Source of the DNA: Beta vulgaris subsp. vulgaris
Taxonomy: Eukaryota; Streptophyta; Magnoliopsida; Caryophyllales; Amaranthaceae
Assembly (NCBI RefSeq): GCF_026745355.1
Contig: NC_079208.1
Span: 19,557,830-19,621,829 of the forward strand
DNA: 64,000 bases
Direction of reading: 5' to 3'
Positions 1 to 12,327 of this stretch are shown one piece after another (positions within the stretch are counted from its first letter, which is position 1; each line of letters opens with the position of its first letter). The notes under the pieces are model-generated. The model was not told where the DNA came from and did no database searches. It worked only from the letters and a program-made list of their open reading frames with translations. The translations under genes and the position numbers were made by a program.

Positions 1-3000
1 GAATGCAATAGCAGTCAATATGCATCCTATAACTAATCCAACCGCTGAAACCTGCAGTAGCAAAGATAGTCTACTGGTTAATCAATTAAAAGGCAATAAG
101 AGCTTATAACGTACATGACCTACAACAAAGAAAATATATACCAAAAGCAGTGGCTTTCTTCCCGCCTTGTCAATTAAAGTTGCTCCCATAGTTGTAATCA
201 CAACCTACAGAGAAATATTGTCTAAGCACAGGTACTCAGAGACATGAATAATAAAAATTAGCTGACGGGAACCAGGAATTATCTTTTACGAACCTGAAGT
301 AAAGCGTATATTACAGTACCAACGCTTGGGGAAAAACCTATCATATGCAAACAAGAATCAAACAAATTAGGAAAAAAAATGATTTCTTCTTTCAAACAGA
401 GTTGATAGTCGAATCCTTACCAGCCATCTCAAAAATGTTGCTGACGTAGAAGCAGATACCATTAATACCTCCAAATTGTTGAAAAACCATCAATCCTACT
501 GCTATCTGATATCAGATCATTCAAACAAGTGATTAGTTGGAAAAGGTCACGGATTCGCAGATTAATTTAAATATAACCTCACAATCTATTACAACAAGGA
601 CGGAAATCCTACCGTGACAGAACGTAGATACCTCGTTTGAAACAAGTCAAACATACTAGCTTTTGGTAGTTGTTCAAGCTCTTCTATGTAATTCTGTTAA
701 TTGAAAGACATGACGAGCAAATATGAGTCTTTTGCTTGAATGCTTTAGCAATATAATTGTCAAAGTGAATAATTGGGGATTGTCATTTAGTACTTGGATC
801 TCAGCAGCTTCATGGTTTATATCCGCATCGCTGCCACGAAGTTTCTGAAGTGCAGCTTCAAACTCCTTTCGAGCTCCTTTTTTTGCCTGTATATATTTCA
901 ATCAGATATGGTTATTCAAATTACATGTTATACCTAATTTTATGGACACTTTATATTCTTACCAACCATCTTGGAGATTCTGGAATGAAAAATAAACCAA
1001 GCAGCAGAATAACACATGGGATAAGTCCTGCATAATATGTCCCATTGAGTCATTAAGTTTCTTTGTTGCAGTCTCCAAGATGTATATATATATTTGAATC
1101 ATTAAGTATGAATATATATCTCTACCGGTTAGTGCCAAAGCTCTCCAAGGTAAGACTATGCCAATTATAAAAGCCACGGAGACTCCCGCACAGATCATGA
1201 CCTATAAGGAGGCAAAAAAAGAGTAAATATTGTATCAATGTCAATTATAAAACTTGATATAGTTACTGCAAGCATTTAGCTAAATAAACACATCTTGGAT
1301 GGTAAATAAAAGTGAAAATTGCACTGAATCATTCGTTCTGCTCAAGGTACAACTATACCTGGTTTAATGTTGTGAGTGCTCCTCTGAGATGAACAGGTGC
1401 TATTTCCGCAATGTAAACAGGTACCTATTAATTTTTCCATTATTCATGATGGCTAGCAAATCAGTGTAAACAAGTTGTAATTGCATAAAATTACAGAACA
1501 TACATACCACATAGGAGAAGGCACCCATTCCATATCCTCCTGCTAGTCTTCCTATGTCTAATGCTAAAGAACCCTGGTTCATTAAAAAGAAACGCTCAGG
1601 TAATTTAATTCTGCATAACTTAAAGTACCAAGGCTAAAGGATTCAAAATAGTAATATTCTTTGACATTGAACCTTGGCAAAATATATTGCAAGCCACCCA
1701 CCCACACAGAAAGCAGAATACACTCTCATTGCCTGCAAATATTTCGAAATTCAGAAGAGTTCTAATGAAAAGGTGGAAGTTGCTAGTTCATACTCATAAA
1801 CTCAAACAAATGTACTGAATATTTTACTTTATACCCCTTTCCTTCCAATAAAATCAGCAATAGGTCCACTTGTGATAGCTCCAATCATTGCACCAACAGT
1901 CAGTATAGAACCGAAAAGTGCGTACTGCATAAAAGAACATCGATAGTTGGAGAGTGAAAGCAAAATATACAATATAATGCTTTAAACACAGAAAGAGTCT
2001 AGTAGTCTACCATGAACCACAATCTCATATTCTCATTGACCTTTACTGTGATGTCATACTCATATGCATGGATGAAAGTCCTATGCTCCTAATACAGTGC
2101 ATTGTGGACTCAGTTTATTTTCCTTTCTTTCCTAATTTCATTTTAAACATATCCACTTATTTCTAGGAGTGAAAAGAACTTTGTAGCGCTCATTTGAACT
2201 TATTTTCCTAATCAAAGTTTTTTAAGATGAGTCTAATGTATTTTCTTATGAGAGTAGTTAAATAAAAGTTAATCACGATTTGAAAGAAGAAAACCAAAAC
2301 AATACTAGGAAAACTTATATCTTTTCCCCTTGGTGGACACAACTAAAGGCTCGTTTGGTAGGTGGTACTAAATGGGCGGTAACGAAAATGAGATCATTTG
2401 TAGTTGAGAAGTGAAACCCCATACTTATATTATCATGGTGAAGGAATCTCATCGCATAAACATGTGATTTTCTTCTCGATTTTCCATTCCCACTCAATAC
2501 TACATTTAAAGTATAATAGATGTTAATGCAAGTTTAGGAAGAAAAATACATGTTTGGAGATGGATTCTCATCACGATAGACTTTTCAAAAGCTTTCCCTT
2601 ACAAGTTACAAACCAAGACAGGTACCGTTACTGGGATCTACAACCACCAATCAAATGGCTGCAAAAGATCTTCAAACTTAAGATAGTATCGATACATAAA
2701 TTACTGTCATTCAGAGTAGAACTTTGCAAATCAAATGATGTAGTTTTTGTTCTTGTTCAAGTCTTACACGACAAAAAGAATCTTCTTTCAATTCAATTCT
2801 AAATTTCTAACTATATCATCACCAAGAATATACTACAACTGTCAACTGGTAAGCAATTATTCTTTTTGTCCATGGCTCGACTACCTCCTAGAAAGATGTT
2901 ACTAATTAACACAATTTATCTCTAAACCTGAATTTGCTAATAAAATTTGATAATTCCGAATTTTGAAGTAACAAACACAAATCAATGAGAGAATAAACCT

Positions 3001-3361
3001 GAGCAGTGGAGAGACCAAGTTCTGCAGTAATGGCAGACTGAGTGGGAGATGAGTAGCCTGCCTGAAAATCAACTCATTTTTTTCTGTCAGTACAAATCAA
3101 CACAAACATGTAAATTTCTACTGAAATAAGAGAAGAAAAAAGAGAAAGGGCACATACACAAGCTCCAAATTCATAGGAACCACAAACGGCAACAAAAGTG
3201 CTAAGGTAAACCATCCATGGATGACGTCTGCTCCCATTTTCACCATTTTGGTTCTGATTTCTGCCGCCATCAGTAGTGGTTCTCTTAGCCTGAATTAGTG
3301 GCTGTTGAATATCTTGTTGGATGATCCCCTCTCCTCTTTCCTCATCATCTCCAAAAGCCAT
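1..3361 (-). CDS. ERD6-like sugar transporter (MFS), 5' part, 14 exons visible
   Basis: Monosaccharide/H+ symporter of the major facilitator superfamily, ERD6-like subgroup; known members sit in the plasma or vacuolar membrane. I placed 14 exons by GT/AG borders and unbroken frame: 3361-3158, 3061-2999, 1924-1835, 1732-1673, 1573-1508, 1424-1359, 1201-1126, 1027-963, 886-794, 693-613, 505-421, 337-294, 204-142 and 51-1. Together they give 369 residues without a stop or frameshift. Landmarks: hydrophilic N-tail (1-47), [20 protein letters not shown] (TM1), DFIGRKG (about 113-119), PESPRWL (224-230), [13 protein letters not shown] (TM7) and DKAGRKP. The family is about 460-490 residues long, so roughly 110 C-terminal residues lie left of the window. 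The ATG at 3361 precedes the expected N-tail. Intron 2 (2998-1925) is long and holds a MITE. Transport substrate cannot be told from sequence. Confidence 0.93.
2347..2660. mobile_element. MITE in intron 2 of the sugar transporter
   Basis: The left end (GGCTCGTTTGGTAGGTGG) is an imperfect inverted copy of the right end (reads GCCATTTGATTGGTGG on the other strand). Both ends resemble the terminal repeats of the MITE at 3524-3868 (GTTTGGTAG, then GGTAATGG-type sequence). There is no coding capacity. Borders are approximate and I could not fix a target duplication. It sits on the non-coding side of all splice sites, so it should be removed from the mRNA. Confidence 0.5.
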
Positions 3362-3523
3362 TTCTTAGAGCCTTTTGTGTGTGTCTCTTGATATGACTTA
3401 TACATACGTAGGATTAGGAATACAAATCAAACATGTCTAAATACGTGAAACGGTGAAATGCCCACTTTATAACTGTTACGTGGTCACTTGACAAAACTTT
3501 CTACTTCATATCCTGGACTCTTG

Positions 3524-3868
3524 CGGCGTGTTTGGTAGTTGGTTATAAATGGTGGTAATGGAAATGAATTTGTGTGTAAATTTGTGAGAAATATCATTGT
3601 CCATTCCTATAATAATGCTAATTTATCCTAAAGTGTCCACTTTCCTTCTTGAATTTTCATTCCCATCCAATACCATCTTATAGGTGGTAATGAGTGGTAA
3701 TGGAAATTGCTTCCCCTTGGAGACAAAAATACAAGTTTATGGGTGAGATTGCTTGCCCATGGAGAAAAAATACCTCCCCATGGAGATTTTAGAGGTACTT
3801 TCCTAATAAAACTACACTTAAAATTCATTCCCATTACCGCAATTTATTAACGACTACCAAACGGACCG
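3524..3868. mobile_element. 345-bp MITE upstream of the sugar transporter
   Basis: Long inverted terminal repeats: left CGGCGTGTTTGGTAGTTGG, right (reverse complement) CGGTCCGTTTGGTAGTCG. Homology continues inward through GGTAATGGAAATGAATT versus GGTAATGGGAATGAATT. It is flanked by TTG on both sides (3521-3523 and 3869-3871), a 3-bp duplication. No ORF of note. The 3-bp duplication suggests a CACTA or PIF/Harbinger parent, but the superfamily is not settled. It lies about 160 bp upstream of the transporter ATG and so could affect its promoter. Confidence 0.7.
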
Positions 3869-4490
3869 TTGAAGTCTTCAGTTCGAATTTTTTCTATGTA
3901 TGATAGTAACAGTATAATTTCTTTATTCTCCCTTCTACTCTCAAGTTACATTAACTTATGTGATAATTGATAATATATTTTTTCTTTCTCTCTTCTAATA
4001 GGGAGGCTTGATTTTCTATCTCTTTCCTCTCATCCATCCTTGTGCATATTTTAAAGTAGCGAGTAATAAAAAACGGAGATTTTATATTAAGTAATCATGA
4101 TATTTTACCATTTTAAAATCTTTATGTGATTACTATTTTCATATAGTAGTATGTTATTAGTTGCGACTCTCGCGAGTAATAAAAATCGGAGAATTTTTAC
4201 TAAATAACCGTGATATTTTACTATATTAAAATCAATGTATGGTTACTTTTTCTATATATTTCATCGATTTCACAACTATTGCAATACCACTATTGCAATA
4301 TCACCTTTTGACACATTTTGTTGATAAACTATTTAAGGAAAAAAATATTATATACAGATGAAAAATAAAACTTATGTATTAAGACTTAAAAGCGAGGTAA
4401 AGATAATATCTAGGGAATATTCAATACGAAACGGAGGTATATCCTAATCAATAATCACCTAATGTTATGAACTTAAATTATCACTTCTTA
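3869..4490. repeat. AT-rich intergenic DNA with a ~112-bp imperfect tandem duplication
   Basis: Two diverged copies begin with GCGAGTAATAAAAA(A/T)CGGAGA at about 4057 and 4169. Each continues through TGATATTTTAC and a TTACT-rich tail. No gene is seen. The rest (3872-4056, 4270-4490) is plain AT-rich sequence. Confidence 0.5.
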
Positions 4491-4750
4491 TCTATACTAA
4501 TATATTAAAAGGCGTGCGTAAACGAGGAACGGTGTCACGTGGCGCTCTCCCTAGGGAATTTTAGTTCATGTAATCCATGTACAATAAAAAAATTAGAAAT
4601 GCATGTATATGTTTTGATCCATACCTCATGGTTCATGTACTAAAGTTTTAACCACTAGACCAAGTTGTATTAGTGTTATCATATCAAAGTACAATATTAA
4701 TAAATGAAAAGTTTTCTTACCCGGGGCATAGCCCGGGCCTAATAACTAGT
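4491..4750 (+). mobile_element. Non-autonomous Helitron, 260 bp
   Basis: Classic Helitron ends: starts TCTATACTAATATATTAAAAG, ends AACTAGT. A GC-rich hairpin (CCCGGG GCATAG CCCGGG, about 4720-4738) lies just before the CTAGT end. It is inserted between a host A (4490) and T (4751), as the family requires, with no target duplication. It has no helicase and must be moved in trans. Confidence 0.85.
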
Positions 4751-5069
4751 TATGTGATATAAGGTGGGCAAAACTGGTCGAACTACTAGAGCCGTGATCT
4801 CTTTTCAATCTCCTTTTTGGATTGTTACGGTTTAGACTTTAATTAAATGGACAAAGCACCCACACATGGGTTAGGCAAGGTGGGTTCCATAGCCCACTTG
4901 CATCCCCCTCCTCTAAAACTGTGAAGTTCTCATTTTCTCATGTTTATTTGCTCAGAGTTCCCATGTTCTAACTAGAGAGCACGTAGGAATTTTTGTTTTT
5001 TGTTAGACAAACAAGCTTATAGTACTCCTCTGTCCAAGTTAAAGCATGAAATCTATATATATATTATAT

Positions 5070-5110
<41 letters not shown>

Positions 5111-5881
5111 GATTCCAACCAACAACCTCTCCCTTGAAATATAAATACACTAGCCAACTAATCTACAAGCTCATGTTGATCTTTTTATTGTAAGTAGAAG
5201 TAATTATTTTTGTTAAATTAACACACAAATTGGACTCCTAAATTAATTGACCTATCAAGTAAATGAGGAATATTTTAATATATCCTCGTGTTACAAGTTA
5301 TATTACATATTAAGTTTTTGTTTAGCAAAATAGTGATAATTAAATATCAAATCAACCTTGTTGCATTATAATGTGCCCACGAAATCTTAATTTATGCTTA
5401 ATCTTTTGCAAAATAAAAAACACGGTATTACCTATCTGAAGGAGAAATTTGAGAAAAATATATTGTAGTTAATTTCAATCAATTATAGGTAGGAATGAAA
5501 ATGGAATGTGTCTTAATGACTTAAAAAATGATATTATAAACTTTGTCGTGTCGAATCAACTATTTGAAGGACCAATCTATTGTATGATACGAGCTTATGC
5601 AGCGGATAACTATTTGTCTTAAATATATAGAACTTATAAACTTATATGGGAGTAATTATTTAATACAAAAGTTACCCTTTAGACCTGAGTAACATTTTGT
5701 CCTAAATAGGTCACTTTTACCTATATACAGTGACTCATTTAAGGTAAACAATTATTCTTTGTTTAAAAATGACTCATTTTGACTTAAAAGAGTGGCTCAT
5801 TTTGCGAAAAGCGAATAATATAACAATTAATTTATTATGAACCCGGTACTCAATACTGATTGAAAGTTATGAAATATTTGA
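4751..5881. repeat. Gene-free AT-rich stretch with a (TA)n microsatellite
   Basis: A TA/TTATA microsatellite runs from about 5053 to 5107. The rest is AT-rich intergenic sequence with no ORF or RNA gene that I recognise. Around 5690-5820 there are several loose GTGACTCATTT/TGACTCATTTTG repeats. Confidence 0.5.
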
Positions 5882-7828
5882 TGTAACACCCCGATAATTC
5901 TCTCTTTCTAGAAAATACTTTTATAATAAACCTTAGAGAATTACCCAGTCATTATCGCCCGTGTGATAATGTATCGGCTTACTCAGAATTTTGCAGCGGA
6001 AAACAACTTACTAAAAACCAACTTTATTAAAACTTGTTGAATAAATGATAGATGTCTGAAACTAAAACACACCAACTTAAATAATCCTCAAACTGAAATA
6101 AAGATGTTCCTACGAAAATAACTTAAACCACGCTAGTAATATAATTAGTCTCTCAATTCCAGGTTCCCCATGAGATGCATCTGCAAACCTGTAATGTCAA
6201 TGCAATACTGACTCTGCTCACCAGAAGTATCATCACAGGATTAATAGGCAAAGCCATGATCACACACACAAACAAGCATGTAATCAGCAAAGCTGAGTAC
6301 TACATATCAAGCAAAAATAATCCTAAACATAATACTACAAAAGTAACTTGCAGGGATAAATAATAATATAAACATATAATAATCTGCAGACAACTATTAC
6401 TGAACTAGACTCTAAACTTTATTTCTTTCTTTAAATGGAATAGTTATTGGACGAGTTGACTTATCTAAAAAAAGGAAATATGGGAGCTACCACATATTCC
6501 AAAAATGACCTGCGATATCGAGGAACCTTTGAACTGAAAGAGGGATGGTGATCAATCCATTCCTAGAAGAACCCATGGCACGCTCACCATGCATTCCAAC
6601 CCTTAGTGTCCAACTTTAGACGTGCACCAGTCTAAAGTCTATAACCTATTCTCATTTCACTTTACGTTGAATATATTTTATTACTTGTGTTGACACAACA
6701 AACAAGCAACACATAACTAATACTCAAATAGTAATAACAGAATCTCTTTTTATCTTTGGATTAATAAGTGATCACAACTCATCAATCAAGACTCCTTTAA
6801 CTCCCTTTTATACTTTACTAACTTGCTTGTTGAACCTAGCCAACAATAAGCTTTACCTTTATATAGGTAGAACTTGTAACTTACCAAATAAGGTACACGG
6901 TCCTTATAAGATAGTAAATAATACTCAAATAATACATGTAAGACATGATTCACTCTAACTTATATTAATTCATTCACGAATTAATGAATAAACTTGACTT
7001 ATCCTGCTTGCATCAATCTTCCATACAAACAGTTATAATCATAATCAAGTCTAGTTTACATGTAGCACACAGGCATATAACATGTAAAAAAATAATTCCA
7101 GTAATCATATATATGAACAAATATAGTCCTATACATGATACTAATAAATAAAATACTCTTAGAGCATGCTTCTAAATCACATAGCACGTAGACGATGTAC
7201 GTACCTTGTATAAACCAATCGGTAGGCTACTTTTACTCGCTAAAAGTCTCCTACTACGAAATCTCCGCCTAGAAAATAAAGTAATGAAATAAATATCTCG
7301 AACAAAAAATTTACAGCAACATTAAAGCGATCAAAACCCCCTTAAACGTGTTTTAAAATCGTTTTTACGTACCAAACTTTCGTTATTTTTAATCCCTAGT
7401 ATAGTACAACTATTCTAGTGATTAAAAATCCTTTAAAACTCTTAAAATACTTATTTTCTGAAATTACAGCACTTATAAACTTTAATAACTCTCTTTAAAA
7501 CATATAAACATGTTTAAAATCATAAATTAAAACAATCTCATAGTGTATAACATACAACTATGATTTTCTAGTAATTAAAACCCTAAAAATCCATGCTTTG
7601 ATGATTAAAACTTCAATCTAAAAATAATAACAAATTTGAAAATTTATTCTTTCAATATATAATATATATGAAATCAATATATAAGAAAACGAGGAAAAGA
7701 ATCAAAAGAAAAAGGAAGAAAAAGAGTGAAATACCGAAATCGCGAGAGAACTAAAAATCGCAAAACTTGCAGAGGCCATAATTGATAGGATAAGAATCGG
7801 AATTGAGTGATTCTTGAGCCTAAATTCA

Positions 7829-8352
7829 ACTAGCAATTTATGCACGCGATGCGTGCCTCACTTTTTTAGAACATAATTTATAACCTTTTTGGACATAAAC
7901 AAATGTAAAATTTGAACATTAGACATGTATTTTGGACTAGCTAATTTTGTTGATTAAGCCTATATCACTTAACCAACGTACCAAATCCGTCTTTTATTAT
8001 TTATTTTATTTATACTTTCTTTAAGATTTTTAAAATTAAAACTGACGAGCGATGAAAAAATGTAATGCAGATTTATTAAGGATTTATTATATTTTTATTA
8101 ACAAAGTAGTTTGTTTTAATTAAATTATTTCACTTTGTTAACTAATTGTATTTTACTTTTTGATTTACTACTTGATTGTGTATTGATTGATCAAATATTT
8201 GATTGATATAATTTTCTTTGTTAATTTTTTTATGCTATATTTGAGTTTGATTTCTTCAATTTTTTTTGGTAGAGTATTTGATTTACTAAGGGGTAATTAA
8301 GTAAATTTATTGAAGGACACCATAGCTTCGCCCTTTCCTTATATTATAGAGA
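7829..8352 (-). mobile_element. Non-autonomous Helitron inside the chromovirus LTR
   Basis: Read on minus it begins TCTCTATAATATAAGG and ends ATAAATTGCTAGT. A hairpin GCACGC-ATC-GCGTGC (7842-7856) lies 11 bp from the 3' end. The flanking bases are A/T as expected. The sister LTR at about 16505 is uninterrupted at the same point, which gives an empty site and shows that the Helitron arrived after the retrotransposon. Confidence 0.88.
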
Positions 8353-8535
8353 TATCTTTTCAAGATCTACAGTTTCTAAGAAGGAAGTTTTGGCTAAAAA
8401 GAAACGGAACAATGAGAAATCTGGCCAATCAGATTCGGGTGAGAGAAAAAAAACGAGTGAAGAGAGGAAAAAGAAAGTGACGTGAGATTGAGAGAAAAAA
8501 ATGTGTAGGGTGAAATAATTTGGGTTTTTAGGATA

Positions 8536-8543
8536 TTTATATA
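8536..8543 (-). promoter_or_regulatory. TATA box of chromovirus 3' LTR
   Basis: TATATAAA on minus, in an LTR segment conserved in all three copies (8536, 16691, 32777). Expected to set the RNA start about 30 bp to the left. Confidence 0.5.
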
Positions 8544-8894
8544 AAGGCTTTTATTTGTGGCTTAGGAAAAGAGATTTTAATTAATGAACTTGATGATAAT
8601 AAGATGGACATTTAAGACTTTAGTCATCAAATGACTCTTTCCCTTTTTTATCACTTTTTGGGCTTTCGATTCCATTAAACTTCTTTTCAATATACTTTTA
8701 ATATTAAACCTTTATATTAAATGCTTAATTAAAATATTTCAATTTTATTAAGCTATGAAAAATATTTTCATTTGACTTTTAAAATAGTCAACCCTTTTTA
8801 AAAGTCAAATCATTTTCCAAACTCATTTGGATTTAAATAAACTATATAAATACTTAATATATTTATGAAAATTTTAAAATTGTGGGGGATTACA

Positions 8895-8912
8895 GTCTAC
8901 CCCCTTAAAAAA
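8895..8912 (-). promoter_or_regulatory. Polypurine tract next to the 3' LTR
   Basis: On minus, TTAAGGGGGTAGAC abuts the LTR start TGTAATCC. This is the plus-strand primer site for reverse transcription. A near copy lies at 9160-9175. Confidence 0.75.
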
Positions 8913-9198
8913 GTTTCGTCCCGAAACTTAACACAAAATCCTCGTACTTTCAAAATTTGAACTCACATTTCGAAAATTTTGAAGAAAGGTAGTGCCTCTC
9001 TGTGCACTTTCCCATTTTTAAAACACTTGTGTTCTTATGAACACTTTTCTTATGCGGAGATCTACTTCTTTGCACTAACATGTGCAAATTGCCCCATAGG
9101 CATACATATGAATGAAAATCTATAAAAATAGACAAAAGCGCGAAATTTATCGCATTCTACCCCCTTAAAGAAAACGAGTTACGCCCTCGTAACTCACC

Positions 9199-10360
9199 TC
9201 AAGGAATAGGTCTGGATACTTTTTCTTCATATCTCTTCGGCTTCCCACGTTGCCTCTTCTGACTCGTGGTTAGACCAAAGAACTTTGACAATATGAACAT
9301 CCTTGTTCGCGTACTACGCACTTTCCTGTCGAGAATCTTGACAGGTCTTTCCTCATAAGTGAGGCTACTATCTATCTGAACTCTTTCAGGCTCTAACACA
9401 TGGCGCTCATCAGGGATATAGCGCTTAAGTTGGGAATATGAATACATCATGCATCTTTTCAAACTCCATTGGCAAGCGCAATCTATAAGCTACTTTCCCA
9501 ATGCGCTCCAAAATCTCATATGGGCCTACATATTTAGCACTCAGCTTGCCCTTTTTCCCAAATCTCATAACGCCTTTGGTGGGTGATACTTTCAGGAATA
9601 CTTTATCACCTACAGCAACTCATCTTCGCGCGTTTTAATCGCATAACTCTTCTGCCTATCTTGCGCAGCTTGAATTCGAGCCTGAATCTATCGACATTCT
9701 TACGGTCTCCTCAATAAATTCGTCCCCAAAACTATATTTCACTAAAGTCATTCCAGCAAATGGGACTTCTACATTTCCGTCCATATAACGCTTCAAAAGG
9801 TGCCATCTTTATACTCGCATGGTAACTATTGTTGTAAGAAAACTCAATCAAATCTAATTGGTCCTCCCAACTTCCTTGAAAATCATAGCACAAGCTCTCA
9901 ACATTCCTCCATAGTTTGGTTAGTCCTCTCAGTCTGACCATCGGTCGCAGGGTGAAAGGCGGTACTCATCTTTAATGTTGTCCCAAGGTTTAATTGGACC
10001 TTTTTCCAAAACTTAGATAGAAATCTAGAGTCACGGTCGAGATATATGTCCTTTGGAACTCCATGCAATCTCACTACATGCTTGATATAGGTTTAGCGAG
10101 TTGCTTCTTTTCCATGTCTCCTTAATAGGTATGAACACGCGGACTTGGTCAGTCTATCCACAATAACCCAAATGGTATCTATTTCCACTCCTCGATCTTG
10201 GGTAAGGCAGTCACAAAGTCCATAGAAATGAATCCCACTTCCATCCAGGAACCTCTAACGATTAACTTTCCCATGGGTCTCTTATGGTCTATCTTCACCT
10301 GACAGGTTAGCACTTAGACACATATTCAGCTACCTCTCTTTCATGTTGGCCACCAATAGA
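9199..10360 (-). pseudogene. Chromovirus integrase and chromodomain-like C-terminus, broken
   Basis: Integrase inserts retrotransposon cDNA; the chromodomain of this clade guides it to heterochromatin. Visible pieces: 9732-9941 carries [20 protein letters not shown] and [10 protein letters not shown], the conserved end of the integrase core. 9199-9462 carries HVLEPERVQID, YEERPVKILDRKVRSTR and a tail where Tekay-type chromodomains lie. The catalytic-core part (about 9950-10360) is readable only in short pieces across frames. At least three frame changes separate the segments. It belongs to the pol polyprotein with the RT and RNase H to its right. Not functional as it stands. Confidence 0.8.
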
Positions 10361-10990
10361 TCACCTTAAGTCTTTATACAACTTGTCACCCCAGGGTGCA
10401 CAGAATAGGAGTATTATGCCCCTCTCCATAAGACGTTCTTTAAGGTCATTGCACTTCTGTGGTACACACCACCTCCTCTTAAACCTTAGACTCCCATCAT
10501 CATGAATCTTGAAGTCTACTTCCTTTCCTTGCTTCATTTTCTCCTTGATCTTGACTAGGTGCTCATCCCCAACTTGACCCTCAATGATCTCATCGAAAAC
10601 TGACACTCCCAAAGAAAGATTACTAAGTCTAGCCTCACTTTCCCCAGGATTTAAAATTTCTAGGCTCAACCTTTGCATATCTCTACACAACTCCTCAGGG
10701 ACTATCAAAGCACTCAAGCTATGACTCGATTTCCTACTCAAGGCGTCAGCAACCACATTTGCTTTCCCCTCATGATACTGGATGTCTAGATCATAATCCT
10801 TAATCAACTCTAGCCATCTTCTTTGCCTCATATTCAAGTCTTTTTGGGTGAAAATGTACTTCAAACTCTTATGGTCTGTAAATATCTTAAGTTGCTCCAT
10901 AAAGATAATGTCTCCAAATTTCAATGCAAACATATGGCAGCTAACTCTAGATCATGGGTAGGGTAATTAGCCTCATAAGGTTTCAATTGA
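10361..10990 (-). pseudogene. Chromovirus RNase H domain and RT-to-IN linker
   Basis: RNase H degrades the RNA strand during reverse transcription. The 190-codon open stretch 10361-10933 has [31 protein letters not shown] and [15 protein letters not shown], the standard Ty3 RNase H C-terminal motifs. It then runs into the linker before the integrase zinc finger. The start of the domain ([14 protein letters not shown] sequence at about 10935-10990) is in a different frame. A pol fragment, not a separate gene. Confidence 0.85.
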
Positions 10991-12014
10991 CGCGACGCAT
11001 AAGCTATTACCTTACCATTTCTGTTCAGCACACAACCCAAACCATTCTTCGAAGCATCACTATAGACCCAAATCCCTCATTCCATCAGGTAGGGTTAAAC
11101 AGGTGCAGGGTTAAACGATCCTTCAAGATCTGAAAAGCTTCCTCACACTTCTCATTCCACTCAAACTTGGACTCCTTTTTCATCAAATTGTCATAGGTCT
11201 TGCTATCTTGAGAAATCTCACAAATCTCCTATAATAGCCAGCTAAACCCAAGAAACTCTAATGTCTGACACACTCTTTGGAGTTGGCCACTCACTCACAG
11301 CTTGAATCTTAGCAGGATCTACGAGACTCCTTCCTTAGACACAAAATGACCCAAAATGCTACTTTCTCCAAACGAAACTCACACTTAGAGAATTGGCATA
11401 TAGTTGGTTCTTCCCAAGTCTCCAAATAATCCTCAAATGTTCATCATGCTCGGTTTCATTCCTCGATATATCAAAATGTCATCAATGAAAACCACTACGA
11501 ACTTATCAAAAACTCATGAAAGTTCTATTCATCAAGTCCATAAATATAGCAGGAGCATTGGTTAACCCAAATGGCATTACAGTGAACTCGTAGTGACCAT
11601 AACGCGTTCTAAAGGCAGTCTTAGGTACATCCTTATCGGCTACCCTCAATTTGATATCCGAACGTAAGTCAATCTTTGGAAACACACTCGCTCCATTCAA
11701 TTGATCGAATAGGTCATCTATTCTAGGCAAAGGGTACTTGTTTTTGATGGTAACATTGTTCAACTCCCTATAGTCGATACATAACCTCATACTCCCATCC
11801 TTTTTCTTCACGAACAAACAGGAGCTCCCCAAGGCGATGCACTAGGTCTGATATAACCCTTATCCAAAAGTTCTTGCAATTGCGTCTTAACCTCACTCAT
11901 CTCAGGAGGTGCCATTCTATAAGGTGCCTTAGATATAGGTGCAGTTCCAGGAACTAAGTCTATGGTAAACTCTTGCAGGAGGCACGCCTGAAATCTCACT
12001 CGGAAATACTCCAT
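10991..12014 (-). pseudogene. Chromovirus reverse transcriptase, broken
   Basis: 11808-12014 carries the RT entry motif ([32 protein letters not shown]). 11506-11832 continues with [35 protein letters not shown] and [23 protein letters not shown] catalytic box, the usual Ty3 form of YxDD, follows at about 11470-11490 after a one-base frame change. The strand between KIDLRS and KLRV is shortened relative to the family. The thumb/connection part (10991-11460) is fragmented. RT copies element RNA into DNA. Confidence 0.87.
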
Positions 12015-12090
12015 AAACTCATTACTATTGGAACATCCTCAAGTTTTAATCAGCTTCCTTACTCACATCTTGCACGCTACAGAAAAAAGC

Positions 12091-12327
12091 TCACACCCCT
12101 TTCTCATCAACTTCTGCACTTGCATAGCAGAGATCACTCCAAATTCTTGGTTTCCCAAATCGTCTATATGAGGTCAATTTTCCCGAAGGGTTTTCAACAC
12201 TACTTTTGAACTTCACAATCAATCTGGCCTTGTAAAGACTCAACCAGTTCATCCCAAGAATCACATCTAGGTCTCCCAAATTAAATTCTATTAAGTCAGC
12301 GAATAGAAAACAAGCCCCTATCTTCAA
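12091..12327 (-). pseudogene. Chromovirus aspartic protease fragment
   Basis: The open stretch contains LGDLDVILGMNWLSLYKA, the conserved C-terminal part of the Ty3 retropepsin. The N-terminal DSGA-type active-site loop is not in this frame, and I do not see it clearly to the right. The protease would cut the gag-pol polyprotein. Confidence 0.7.

Larger units (their letters stand above)
5882..8894 (-). repeat. 3' LTR of the chromovirus (contains a Helitron)
   Basis: Begins TGTAACACCCCGATAATTC and ends GGGGGATTACA in plus orientation. It matches 14564-17061 over its length except for a 524-bp Helitron at 7829-8352; without that it is about 2.49 kb. The same family recurs as the solo LTR at 18081-33149. 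Confidence 0.92.

Noticed and set aside
3396..3403. TATA-like GTATAAGT upstream of the sugar transporter
   Set aside because: It would leave a 5' UTR of only a few bases before the ATG at 3361; too close to support.
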